Assembly: GCA_021780285.1 (NCBI GenBank)
Contig: JAJXZA010000190.1
Coordinates: 1 to 7,785, forward strand
Source of the DNA: Planctomycetota bacterium
Lineage (GTDB): Bacteria > Planctomycetota > Phycisphaerae > WQYP01
DNA: 7,785 bases
Reading direction: 5' to 3'
In this document: in pieces, positions 1 through 6,178 of the stretch
Position numbering within the stretch: position 1 is the first letter of the stretch
Layout of the letters: every line of letters starts with the position of its first letter
Notes under the pieces: generated by a model
Database searches by the model: none
What the model saw: the letters and a program-made list of their open reading frames with translations, nothing else
What the model was told of the DNA's origin: nothing
Program-made: the position numbers and the translations under genes

Positions 1-89
1 CGCGACTTCGCGGCTTCGTGGTGAAAAGTCGTCATAGCTATATGCCTGTCGTCGCTTTTATGCGATGACTGCTCGTTGGATAATTCTTG
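1..89. other. Left-edge non-coding stretch with a hairpin
   Basis: No convincing gene is seen between the window edge and the stop codon of the sulfotransferase gene. It holds an imperfect inverted repeat, GTCGTCGC (48-55) against GCGATGAC (62-69), with a 6-nt loop TTTTAT. All eight positions can pair if one G-U wobble is allowed. It lies just downstream of the minus-strand gene and could help end its transcript, but no T-run follows it on either strand, so no firm call is made. Confidence 0.3.
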
Positions 90-103
90 TTAAAATAACA
101 AGA
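85..103 (-). terminator. AT-rich inverted repeat over the sulfotransferase stop codon
   Basis: TCTTGTTA (85-92) and TAACAAGA (96-103) form a perfect 8-bp stem with a 3-nt loop. The repeat includes the TAA stop of the sulfotransferase gene and encodes its last residues. The stem is AT-rich and no U-tract follows, so it would be a weak terminator at best; a protective 3' end structure is equally possible. Confidence 0.25.
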
Positions 104-842
104 TATTACAGGTGTGCAATGCTGAGGTATAGCGAGTGTGCCGCAACCGGCCATCGAGGAATGAGTCGCCGAAGTTACACGCAGATTGACCAACGGCCGG
201 TGGCGGAAGCGCCAGTGCTTCCGCCAGGCGATCCAGTTCTTTCGCCGGATCATCCATCATCCGATCATAAGCGACGAAGGCTCGCGGCTTTCCCATCACA
301 CCGCGCACCGCGGACAACATGTACTCCAGCCACAGCACATAGGCTAGCCATTGATCCATTCCCTGCCGCGCCCGGAGCGACTCGGCAACGCTCCGCGGGT
401 TGCGCACGACCAATACATAATTATCGTCTACATCAAGCCGCCGAAAGATTTCGTGCCAGATGGGCAGCAAAATGCAAACCCGCGGGTCCTTAAACCCCCA
501 GAGCGGGGACGCGCCAAAACGCAGCGCTAAGTCGCGCTCTATCTCGTCACGGATACTCATTGTCACGTCCCTCTCCATCACCGCAGCGCAGTCAAACCCC
601 GGCATCTCCCAGAGGAATCCATGTTCACGGAGCAACCGATCGTTGGCCGCCGTAATTTGCGTGTCCTCCCAGTAGCCGCTGGGGTTATCCATGGCGGGCG
701 AAAGCAGGTGATCGCCCAAATACACACCCACGGAATTCAGCGCGCGTGCGACAACGCTGGTGCCGCTCCGATGCATGCCGAGCACAACGATTACCCGATT
801 TCGTTTTACCAACCGCGCCCCCAATTGATCAATCGGGTACAT
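90..842 (-). CDS. P-loop sulfotransferase family protein
   Basis: A 250-residue protein of the PAPS-dependent sulfotransferase fold, which transfers sulfate from 3'-phosphoadenylyl sulfate to an acceptor hydroxyl or amine. Visible motifs are the 5'-phosphosulfate loop GMHRSGTS (residues 22-29) after a hydrophobic beta strand RVIVVL, NPSGYWED (53-60), WGFKDPR (115-121), and the 3'-phosphate-binding segment LVVRNPRSVAESL (144-156) with Arg147 and Ser151 in the expected places. FLDGRLRH near the C terminus also fits bacterial members often found in surface polysaccharide loci. No signal peptide or membrane segment is seen, so it is probably cytoplasmic. The ATG at 842 suits the domain start, since the P-loop strand begins about 17 residues in. 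A good GGAGGT (complement of 865-870) lies 22 nt upstream, too far to serve it, and no in-frame start codon lies closer to that box. The gene is divergent from the ABC exporter. Its acceptor cannot be told from sequence; some family members are annotated only as P-loop proteins. Confidence 0.88.
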   Translation of the reverse strand: MYPIDQLGARLVKRNRVIVVLGMHRSGTSVVARALNSVGVYLGDHLLSPAMDNPSGYWEDTQITAANDRLLREHGFLWEMPGFDCAAVMERDVTMSIRDEIERDLALRFGASPLWGFKDPRVCILLPIWHEIFRRLDVDDNYVLVVRNPRSVAESLRARQGMDQWLAYVLWLEYMLSAVRGVMGKPRAFVAYDRMMDDPAKELDRLAEALALPPPAVGQSACNFGDSFLDGRLRHTRYTSALHTCNILLF

Positions 843-934
843 CGTAGTGCGCCAAACACAAGTGACCTCCAGCTGCCCTCAACGGGTACGCAGCCAAAAC
901 TTCTGGTGCCAAAAAAAAAGGCCTCGCACATCAA

Positions 935-957
935 ATGAAGCTGTAACCGTTCACGGG
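935..957 (+). repeat. Left target duplication plus left terminal inverted repeat
   Basis: ATGAAGCT (935-942) is the left copy of an 8-bp direct repeat. It is followed immediately by the 15-bp terminal repeat GTAACCGTTCACGGG (943-957). Both match their right-hand partners at every base. Confidence 0.9.
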
Positions 958-1094
958 GTAAAAACCATAGAAATAAAGGTAAATAATCGGATGTTGCCGG
1001 CCATCCGAGTAAAAAATGCGCCCAAATCGGTCGCATACGGTCAGGAAACCTCATTTATTGCCTAATTTCGCCACTTTGGCCCGTGAACGGTTAC
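943..1094. mobile_element. 152-bp MITE-like non-autonomous element with IS66-type ends
   Basis: The element is bounded by perfect 15-bp inverted repeats, GTAACCGTTCACGGG at the left and its reverse complement at 1080-1094. It is flanked on both sides by the identical octamer ATGAAGCT. An 8-bp duplication and ends starting GTAA are characteristic of the IS66 family, so a member of that family probably moved it in trans. It has no coding capacity. Its interior holds a 7-bp stem, TCGGATG (987-993) with CATCCGA (1002-1008), so its transcript could fold. It sits 100 bp upstream of the sulfotransferase start and 255 bp upstream of the exporter start, so it may have altered either promoter. Boundaries and duplication are read directly; the family assignment is inference. 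The intact repeats suggest a fairly recent insertion. Confidence 0.85.
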
Positions 1095-1102
1095 ATGAAG
1101 CT
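1080..1102 (-). repeat. Right terminal inverted repeat plus right target duplication
   Basis: CCCGTGAACGGTTAC (1080-1094) is the exact reverse complement of the left end. It is followed directly by the second ATGAAGCT (1095-1102). Confidence 0.9.
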
Positions 1103-1283
1103 TAATCGCGCGTAGTCCTGACTGTCAAATACAACACCATGCGGCGACTGCGCGGGTGTGGTTAACCCAACTTTTTCACTTCGGCCCAAAAAACCGCTTT
1201 ATTTTGTAACCGTGACCGAAATTCTCCACTACAATTTACCTCCGATTTCGAGTTTCATCGCCGAAGCTCGCCGTGCGGCGTTT

Positions 1284-1312
1284 TTGCAAATCAACGCCGA
1301 GTCCGCTATACT
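1284..1312 (+). promoter_or_regulatory. Sigma70-type promoter for the ABC exporter gene
   Basis: TTGCAA (1284-1289) and TATACT (1307-1312) are separated by the optimal 17 bp. Transcription would begin near 1319, giving a leader of about 30 nt before the ATG at 1350. The gene has only a weak Shine-Dalgarno: GAG at 1337-1339, or AGG at 1344-1346 which is too close to the start. Confidence 0.6.
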
Positions 1313-1349
1313 CTTGAGTGTATTATGAGTTTATTCGAGCGTTAGGTAA

Positions 1350-3518
1350 ATGAAACCATTCTGGCGACTGATTCGGGGCGCATCGCCGTACAAAATCCAG
1401 ATATTATTTTCCTTCCTGTGTGCTATCGGCGTGAGTTTGTCATACGCATCGGGTGTGGCCACGCTGTATCCGGTGATGAAAATATTCATGGGAGCCGAAG
1501 GTGTGCATGGCTGGCGGAACCAGACGGTGGCCCAAGAGCGACTGCATATTAAGACCATGGGCCTGACGGCCAGTGTCCGCGGGGGGGGGCTCACAATCAC
1601 CATTCTCGGGGTAGGCGCGACGGCCCAACCCGCCCTGCGTACTATTCAGGTTGGCTCGCAAATCCACATGGTGAGAATTGTTGCGGCGACCGGCAAGACC
1701 TCGGGAATCGCACATTCATGGATTCACATGATGTCTCTCTTGGCCAACGCCGCCCCCGGCAACACCGCGAAGATGATCGTCACCGCCAATAATGCATCCG
1801 CGCCGCGAACCGTTTCCATAACGCTCCCTCCGCTGAAGTGGAGCACCAGGCTATTGGCGTCGGCAGTGGGGCTTTTGCCGCATCGCCAGATCTGGAGCCT
1901 CTTCTGCGTCGTGGTTGCATTCATTGGCTTGTGTATTGTGGGCAGTATATTCCGCTATCTTCAGACCTTCATCAGCGCGATGGTCGCCAACAAAATCATC
2001 ATTGATTTGCGGCGCAAGCTATTCAATCACATTGTGGATTTACCCCTATCGTACACCACCAACAACGGCACGCACGACCTCGTCAGTCGGGTTACCCTCG
2101 ATTCCGAATTTGTTGCCAGCGGGCTTGGCGCTGTGCTCGGAAAGGCCATCTTGGAGCCTACAAAATCCCTTGGGGTCGCCATTTTGGCGGCAGCGGTGAA
2201 CTGGCAAATGTTTGTGGTGATGCTGGTGACGTTTCCCGCAATGGGGTTTGTGATCCGAAAATATGGCAAGAAAATGATGGGTATGGGGGGAGTACAATTG
2301 CAAGGCTGGTCGGCCGTGATCGGCATCAGCAATGAGGCATTCAACTCCATGCGGGTAGTCAAAGCCTATTCAGGCGCCGGCTACGAGCGTCGCCGCTTTT
2401 CCAAAGCCAATCGCGACCTGCTCACATCAATCCGCCATCTTCAACATTATACCGCTCTGTCCCGCCCCTTGTTCGAGACCATGTCAATCATTTTGATAAG
2501 CATTCCCTTAATGTGGGCGGCTGATCTTACATTTCACCATGTCATCGGCCGGGACGAATTTTTTCTCATGTTGGCATGCTTGATAGCGATCTTTGAACCG
2601 CTGCGAAAGCTCAACGACATCAACAACAAGCTGCAGATGTCCAATGCGGCGGCACAGCGCTGTTTTGAAGTCCTCGACCTGCCCAAGGAGGACAATCTCT
2701 CGCCCGATTTACCGAAACTCCTTCGGCATCAGCAGGCAGTGGAATTCGAGGGCGTTTCGTTTAAATATCCCGGCCGCGATGTGTGGGCACTGCGTGATAT
2801 AAATCTCAAAATTAAGCACGGACAGGTGGTCGCCGTCGTGGGTGCCAACGGGTCGGGAAAGACAACCCTGATCTCGCTGCTGCCGCGACTTTACGTACCT
2901 ACCGAAGGCCGGATATGTATTGATGGCGTGGATACCGCAACCGTGGCGGTAGGATCCCTGCGTCGGCAGATCGGCTTGGTTACGCAGGAGGCCGTGCTTT
3001 TTTCCGACACGGTATATAACAACATTGCCTACGGCGCGCGGTATGCCAGCCATGAGCAGGTAATGGAAGCGGCGAGACGGAGCTATACCGATGAATTTGT
3101 CCGCGATCTGCCTCAAGGGTATCAGACGCAGGTCGGCCATGGTGGCACCCGGCTCTCTGGAGGACAGCGACAACGCATCGCCTTGGCGAGGGCAATTTTG
3201 CGTGACCCGGCGATTCTAATTCTCGATGAAGCAATGAGTCAGGTGGATTCACACAGCGAGGCTAGAATTGCCCTTGCGCTCGAGGAATTTATGGGGAACC
3301 GTACAACTTTTATCATCGCACACCGTTTTAGCACAGTGGTGTCGGCAAATCTTGTGGTGTGTTTGGACGCCGGCCAGATTGTCGGCTGTGGCACACATCC
3401 AGAACTATTCGCAAGTTGTCCACTGTATCGGCGGCTTTATGAGACGCAACTGATCCAGCATCCAAACGATAAGCGTAGCTCCGAGGCCGACGTTGAGGCC
3501 GCGACCACGGAGTTCTGA
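1350..3518 (+). CDS. MsbA-like ABC exporter with an enlarged, PDZ-like periplasmic insert
   Basis: A 722-residue half-transporter with membrane domain and ATPase in one chain, expected to act as a homodimer in the inner membrane. The membrane domain has TM1 at about residues 16-45, TM2 at about 182-205 and further helices up to about 418. The ATPase has an aromatic A-loop residue (Tyr473), Walker A GANGSGKT (498-505), Q-loop Gln546, signature LSGGQ (602-606), Walker B ILILDE (622-627) with catalytic Glu627, and H-loop His658, so it should be active. The D-loop region reads SQVD rather than the usual SALD. Relatives such as MsbA have a short TM1-TM2 loop; here about 130 residues intervene. Residues about 85-160 resemble a PDZ domain (QVGSQIHMV, then SWIHMMSLLANAAPG, then a closing strand RTVSITLPP). 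A G9 run encodes Gly78-80 in this insert. Total length exceeds the usual 580-600. The substrate is unknown; lipid, lipid-linked glycan or peptide export are all possible. The ATG follows a good promoter and places TM1 correctly. Confidence 0.9.
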   Translation: MKPFWRLIRGASPYKIQILFSFLCAIGVSLSYASGVATLYPVMKIFMGAEGVHGWRNQTVAQERLHIKTMGLTASVRGGGLTITILGVGATAQPALRTIQVGSQIHMVRIVAATGKTSGIAHSWIHMMSLLANAAPGNTAKMIVTANNASAPRTVSITLPPLKWSTRLLASAVGLLPHRQIWSLFCVVVAFIGLCIVGSIFRYLQTFISAMVANKIIIDLRRKLFNHIVDLPLSYTTNNGTHDLVSRVTLDSEFVASGLGAVLGKAILEPTKSLGVAILAAAVNWQMFVVMLVTFPAMGFVIRKYGKKMMGMGGVQLQGWSAVIGISNEAFNSMRVVKAYSGAGYERRRFSKANRDLLTSIRHLQHYTALSRPLFETMSIILISIPLMWAADLTFHHVIGRDEFFLMLACLIAIFEPLRKLNDINNKLQMSNAAAQRCFEVLDLPKEDNLSPDLPKLLRHQQAVEFEGVSFKYPGRDVWALRDINLKIKHGQVVAVVGANGSGKTTLISLLPRLYVPTEGRICIDGVDTATVAVGSLRRQIGLVTQEAVLFSDTVYNNIAYGARYASHEQVMEAARRSYTDEFVRDLPQGYQTQVGHGGTRLSGGQRQRIALARAILRDPAILILDEAMSQVDSHSEARIALALEEFMGNRTTFIIAHRFSTVVSANLVVCLDAGQIVGCGTHPELFASCPLYRRLYETQLIQHPNDKRSSEADVEAATTEF
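1581..1589 (+). repeat. G9 homopolymer inside the ABC exporter gene
   Basis: Nine consecutive G form codons 78-80 (Gly-Gly-Gly) between TM1 and the PDZ-like insert. Gain or loss of one G would shift the frame and remove most of the protein. Such tracts can slip during replication and are also a common site of sequencing error. Confidence 0.8.
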
Positions 3519-3556
3519 TGGCCCCTCTCAACTTAGTACGCCCGATTTCTATGTTC

Positions 3557-3585
3557 CATCAGGCACCGAACTGATGTACTTCTTC
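3557..3585 (+). terminator. Weak terminator-like hairpin after the ABC gene
   Basis: CATCAG (3557-3562) and CTGATG (3571-3576) form a 6-bp stem with an 8-nt loop, followed by the pyrimidine-rich TACTTCTTC. It lies 38 nt after the exporter stop. The stem is short and the tail is not a clean U-run, so confidence is low. Confidence 0.3.
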
Positions 3586-3975
3586 AAAAGATTCAGACAT
3601 TCGCGCCGCGTCGCATAGTTCTCTCGCTGCCTGTAAAGTGATCGAAGTCCCATGAACCTTTCCGTGTTGGCGGTACTGACTCGTCGCACAGGCTCAGAGT
3701 CGCCGGTTGCCGGCATCTAAATCCGCGGCTGCGTCTCGCCTCAGCTGGCATATCTTAACCGCCGTTGACATTGCTTAACAGACGCCGTCGCGGGGCGACA
3801 ACATCCGCCCGCATCACAGGCAACGCCATTGCTTCCCGCCGCCGGCACAGTGAACGCCATGGTTTGCGGCTGGCCAAGTGCAGGGCCGCGTTAGGATATT
3901 CCCCTATGCATCATTGAGCGCGTTACCGACAGCAAATAGCGGACGATTTTTAGTACGCTTTTGGTAATTGCCCGA

Positions 3976-4003
3976 TTGGTTTTTATTTGCCAAAGGCGAT
4001 AAT
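3976..4003 (+). promoter_or_regulatory. Candidate upstream promoter of the cytochrome-porin cluster
   Basis: TTGGTT (3976-3981) and GATAAT (3998-4003) are spaced by 16 bp, giving a start near 4010 and a leader of about 130 nt. If this promoter is used, the downstream CRP/FNR-type site would lie inside the transcribed region and would more likely repress. Confidence 0.35.
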
Positions 4004-4021
4004 CTCTTGTGTACAGCGGCT

Positions 4022-4036
4022 GCAGCAGCGTGCTGC
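4022..4036 (+). other. Small perfect hairpin GCAGCA-GCG-TGCTGC
   Basis: A 6-bp perfect stem with a 3-nt loop sits 9 bp upstream of the CRP/FNR-type site. It has no U-tract. It could be a second protein-binding palindrome or a leader structure; nothing in the sequence decides. Confidence 0.35.
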
Positions 4037-4045
4037 GACCGGGCT

Positions 4046-4061
4046 TGTGATGTTTTTCACA
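4046..4061. promoter_or_regulatory. CRP/FNR-family operator, TGTGA-N6-TCACA
   Basis: TGTGA (4046-4050), six spacer bases TGTTTT, then TCACA (4057-4061): a perfect match to both half-sites of the CRP consensus, in the spacer upstream of the first cytochrome gene. Its centre is 4053.5. If the promoter at 4080-4108 is used with a start near 4115, the centre falls at about -61.5, a classic activating position for CRP. No regulator gene is in the window, so which family member binds is unknown. Confidence 0.55.
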
Positions 4062-4079
4062 GGCGGTGCCTGGCTCGGC

Positions 4080-4108
4080 TTGCCAGAGCGCTGTGTGAGT
4101 GGTATTTA
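4080..4108 (+). promoter_or_regulatory. Candidate proximal promoter of the cytochrome-porin cluster
   Basis: TTGCCA (4080-4085) and TATTTA (4103-4108) have the ideal 17-bp spacing. The -10 box is a weak match to TATAAT, as expected for an activator-dependent promoter. The 16-bp CRP/FNR-type palindrome just upstream supports it. Confidence 0.35.
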
Positions 4109-4142
4109 TTTTTGTGGCGCTTTTAATTGAGGATGCAATAAC

Positions 4143-4661
4143 ATGATGAAAGAGATGGAATCACGCGGACTTCGTTGGGGTGTATTAAGCGTATCTGCGT
4201 TGGCCGGCGTAGTCGGGGCTGCCTTGGCCTGCGGGCTAATGGCTGGCTACAGCCATGCAGCCAATGGCCAGGCGGCCGCGGCATCAAGCGTGACGCTGCA
4301 GGCGCAGCCGTCGGCCGATTTGCTGGGGTCGTGGACGGCTCCACCGTTTGCCAAATTCAAGAAGAACCCCATTCCGGAAAGTGCCAGCTCCATTGCCGCC
4401 GGGCATACCATTTTCACGGACAACTGCGAGGCCTGTCACGGCACCAATGGCAAAGGCGATGGCCCGACGGCATCGTGCCTGAATCCGCCGCCGGCCAATC
4501 TTACGGCCGCGGCCGTATGGAAGCAGGGCGAAGGGGCCATATTCTGGAAAATTACCAACGGCCACAGCCCGATGCCGGCGTTTGGCCAAAGCTTGACAAA
4601 AACGCAGCGTTGGAATGTAATCAATTACATGCACAAGAACTTTGACCCGGCCGGGCATTAA
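4143..4661 (+). CDS. Monohaem cytochrome c, exported or membrane-anchored
   Basis: A 172-residue class I type c cytochrome that should carry electrons in the periplasm. Residues 13-39 form a hydrophobic export signal ending YSHA-AN, so cleavage after Ala39 is likely; an uncleaved anchor is possible. The ALAC segment at 27-30 is a poor lipobox. An Ala-rich linker leads to the haem domain, which starts at KKNPIPESASSIAAG. The haem motif is CEACH (95-99) and the sixth ligand is probably Met144 in SPMPAFG. The GKGDGP motif and the closing helix with RWNVINYM are typical of the family. Cys112 is an extra cysteine. GAGGA (4129-4133) lies 9 nt before the ATG at 4143; a second ATG at 4146 fits less well. 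It is first in a same-strand cluster, 114 bp before the porin gene. The overall pattern resembles the small cytochromes of respiratory complexes, but no oxidase or quinol-oxidising complex is nearby. Confidence 0.9.
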   Translation: MMKEMESRGLRWGVLSVSALAGVVGAALACGLMAGYSHAANGQAAAASSVTLQAQPSADLLGSWTAPPFAKFKKNPIPESASSIAAGHTIFTDNCEACHGTNGKGDGPTASCLNPPPANLTAAAVWKQGEGAIFWKITNGHSPMPAFGQSLTKTQRWNVINYMHKNFDPAGH

Positions 4662-4689
4662 GCCCGGGTTCGCCGGTTGCGTGGGCAAC
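4651..4689 (+). other. Two tandem hairpins at the end of the first cytochrome gene
   Basis: CCGGGC-ATTAA-GCCCGG (4651-4667) spans the TAA stop, and GTTGC-GTGG-GCAAC (4676-4689) follows. Only a broken T-run (ATATTTTG) comes after. They could partly terminate transcription or stabilise the cytochrome message, giving different levels of cytochrome and porin. Confidence 0.4.
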
Positions 4690-4756
4690 AGATATTTTGA
4701 AAAACGCCAAAAAATGGTTTGGCAGCGAATATTGTGGATAAGGCTATCCGCTTAAC

Positions 4757-4769
4757 TTTTTACAAGGAG
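4757..4769 (+). promoter_or_regulatory. Shared leader block and Shine-Dalgarno of the porin gene
   Basis: TTTTTACAAGGAG ends 6 nt before the ATG at 4776. It decides the start: an earlier in-frame TTG at 4719 would place this ribosome site inside the coding region and spoil the signal peptide. The same 13 bases with the same spacing precede the lipoprotein gene. Confidence 0.8.
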
Positions 4770-4775
4770 ACCGCT

Positions 4776-6149
4776 ATGAAACCACTCGTCACACGGGTAC
4801 TCGCGACGGCCGCCATGCTGGCCGCGGCGGGCACGGCTTTGGCCGCAGACAACGCATCAGCGCCGAGCTACCAGCAGTTGCAGCAGAATTATTCCACACT
4901 CCAAAAGCAGATGATGCAGATGCAAAAGCAGATGGCCGCCATGCAGAAGCAAATGGCCGCCCAGCAGAAAGAGATTGCCTCTGCCAAGTCTTCTAAAGAA
5001 AGCGTTGACGAAAAGGCCACCGAGCAAAGCATTGAGGACCTGTACAATCAGATCAACAAGCAAAGCCAGAAGATTTCGCAGATGGAACCTGGCAGCACCA
5101 ATTTTCTCATCGTGGGCGACGCGAACGTAACCTTCACCAACCAACGGGGTACGCCCTCACAGTTTTCCGCCGACGTAAGCCCCATCATTGACTGGCAGCT
5201 TGATAAGAGACTGCTGCTGATCGCCGGGTTCGACTTTTTCACCAACAACAACGACGGTTCGTTTCAAAACGGCGGTGGTGACGTATCCATTATTGACCTT
5301 TCGTACATCCTCAACGATTACATGACTGTAGGCGGCGGCATGTTCCCCTCGCCGTTTGCCGCGTACAACAACTATTGGGGCCCGCCCTGGATTGAACCCA
5401 TGGTTGATGCGCCTGAGGTTTATAGCTATCTCACGCCCGCGAACGAAGTTGGCGGGTACCTCAGCGGCGCGGTGCCCGTCGGCCCCACGCACTTCAATTA
5501 CAATTTTTATGTGAGCAATGGGCCGGATATCATTTCCAGTGACCAAAACCCCAATGGCCCCGGCAGTGCGCCGGGTGCGCTTAACTTTGGTGACACCAAC
5601 AACTACAACAACGGCAAAGCCGTCGGCGGACGCATCGGCTTTGTGCCCATTCCTTCACTTGAAGTTGGCTACTCGTTTGAATATTCCGAACCGGTCACAC
5701 AGCCGAGCGCAGCCATTGCCACGCCCTTCCACGTCAATGCGTTCCTGCAGGCGGTGGACTTTAACTACGGCAAGGTGGTCAAGCCGCTCGACGGCTTGGT
5801 GCGCGTACGCGGGTCTTGGATATTCTCGAGCACGGATGGAGCTGTCTATCCTGGTACGGTAGGCCCCGACCCCTTCAATGGGCACAGCAACGGCGGCTTT
5901 GTTGAACTTTACTATCAGCCCACACTTATTGATGTACCCTACCTTAAAAATCTGGGGTATGCTTTCCGCTATGACCGCGTGGATATTCCGGGCAACAACC
6001 CGGGCGCTCTGCATGAACAGCGTTATTCGCTTGGACTCAACTACTGGCTCTATTCCGATGCGGTCATCAAAGGCGAGTACGAGTTTGACAACGTGGAAAA
6101 CACCGGCGGCAACAACGCCTTTTTCCTGCAGTTTGCGGTCGGCATTTGA
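4776..6149 (+). CDS. Outer-membrane beta-barrel porin with N-terminal coiled coil
   Basis: A 457-residue exported protein. A clear signal peptide (basic start, Ala-rich core) ends ALA-AD, with cleavage after residue 23 or 24. Residues about 31-80 form a Gln/Met/Lys-rich coiled coil with near-perfect heptads (MQKQMAA repeated). From about residue 107 the chain is rich in alternating aromatic and polar residues with Asn/Gly/Pro turns, as in a beta barrel of the phosphate-selective or DcaP-like porin type. The GGGMFPSPFAAYNNYWGPPW segment is a typical porin signature region. The C terminus, FFLQFAVGI, is strand-like but does not end in Phe. There is no cysteine and hence no haem motif, so it is not a fused Cyc2-type cytochrome-porin. 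The coiled coil may trimerise or bridge the periplasm. Strong AAGGAG is 6 nt upstream. Flanking cytochromes suggest a role in electron transfer or uptake of a respiratory substrate, but an ordinary solute porin is equally possible. Confidence 0.85.
   Translation: MKPLVTRVLATAAMLAAAGTALAADNASAPSYQQLQQNYSTLQKQMMQMQKQMAAMQKQMAAQQKEIASAKSSKESVDEKATEQSIEDLYNQINKQSQKISQMEPGSTNFLIVGDANVTFTNQRGTPSQFSADVSPIIDWQLDKRLLLIAGFDFFTNNNDGSFQNGGGDVSIIDLSYILNDYMTVGGGMFPSPFAAYNNYWGPPWIEPMVDAPEVYSYLTPANEVGGYLSGAVPVGPTHFNYNFYVSNGPDIISSDQNPNGPGSAPGALNFGDTNNYNNGKAVGGRIGFVPIPSLEVGYSFEYSEPVTQPSAAIATPFHVNAFLQAVDFNYGKVVKPLDGLVRVRGSWIFSSTDGAVYPGTVGPDPFNGHSNGGFVELYYQPTLIDVPYLKNLGYAFRYDRVDIPGNNPGALHEQRYSLGLNYWLYSDAVIKGEYEFDNVENTGGNNAFFLQFAVGI
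4899..4982 (+). repeat. 21-bp tandem repeats encoding coiled-coil heptads
   Basis: Four consecutive 21-bp units (4899-4919, 4920-4940, 4941-4961, 4962-4982) encode LQKQMMQ, MQKQMAA, MQKQMAA and QQKEIAS. The two central units give identical peptides and differ at only two third-codon bases. Unit duplication probably lengthened the coiled coil, and copy number could vary between strains. Confidence 0.75.
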
Positions 6150-6159
6150 TGTTGGGCTA

Positions 6160-6172
6160 TTTTTACAAGGAG
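6160..6172 (+). promoter_or_regulatory. Second copy of the leader block, before the lipoprotein gene
   Basis: TTTTTACAAGGAG is identical to 4757-4769 and again ends 6 nt before an ATG (6179). It shows that translation starts at 6179 rather than at the in-frame TTG at 6146, which overlaps the porin stop codon. Confidence 0.8.
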
Positions 6173-6178
6173 CTTTTT

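Larger units (their letters stand above)
843..1349. other. Divergent intergenic region carrying a miniature transposable element
   Basis: This 507-bp spacer separates the sulfotransferase and ABC genes. It contains an A9 run (911-919), a 152-bp transposon-like insertion (943-1094), a GGTTAACC palindrome (1160-1167), and a short GC hairpin, CGCC-GTGC-GGCG, followed by five T (1269-1285), which is a weak terminator-like signal. The exporter promoter is at its right end. Open frames crossing it have no recognisable protein character, and one of them runs straight through the mobile element, so I see no gene here. Confidence 0.6.
3519..4142. other. Long intergenic region before the cytochrome-porin cluster
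   Basis: About 620 bp lie between the exporter stop and the first cytochrome gene. I find no reading frame with protein character and no RNA gene. The left part holds a weak hairpin after the exporter gene, and the middle holds a small GC hairpin, GTCGC-GGG-GCGAC (3787-3799). The last 170 bp hold two candidate promoters, a hairpin and a CRP/FNR-type operator, so that part looks like a regulatory region. A decayed gene or small RNA in 3600-3950 cannot be excluded. Confidence 0.5.

Noticed and set aside
806..1054. 82-codon minus-strand open frame over the spacer
   Set aside because: It overlaps the start of the sulfotransferase in another frame, runs through the mobile element and has no recognisable domain.
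1177..1218. Possible second, degenerate copy of the mobile-element end (CACTTCGGCCC at 1177-1187 and TGTAACCGT at 1205-1213)
   Set aside because: The matches are short, the order and spacing differ from the real right end, and no partner repeat or target duplication is visible.
2709..3173. 154-codon minus-strand open frame inside the exporter gene
   Set aside because: It lies opposite the ATPase domain, whose motifs are intact on the plus strand, so it is a shadow frame.
3765..3770. Perfect TTGACA -35 box
   Set aside because: No acceptable -10 element lies 16-18 bp downstream, so it is probably chance.
3787..3799. GTCGC-GGG-GCGAC hairpin as a terminator
   Set aside because: The stem is only 5 bp, no U-tract follows, and it is nearly 270 bp past the exporter stop.
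4175..4645. 156-codon plus-strand frame overlapping the first cytochrome gene
   Set aside because: It is a shifted reading of the cytochrome gene, has no haem motif and no ribosome site; the main frame has signal, haem site and axial ligand.
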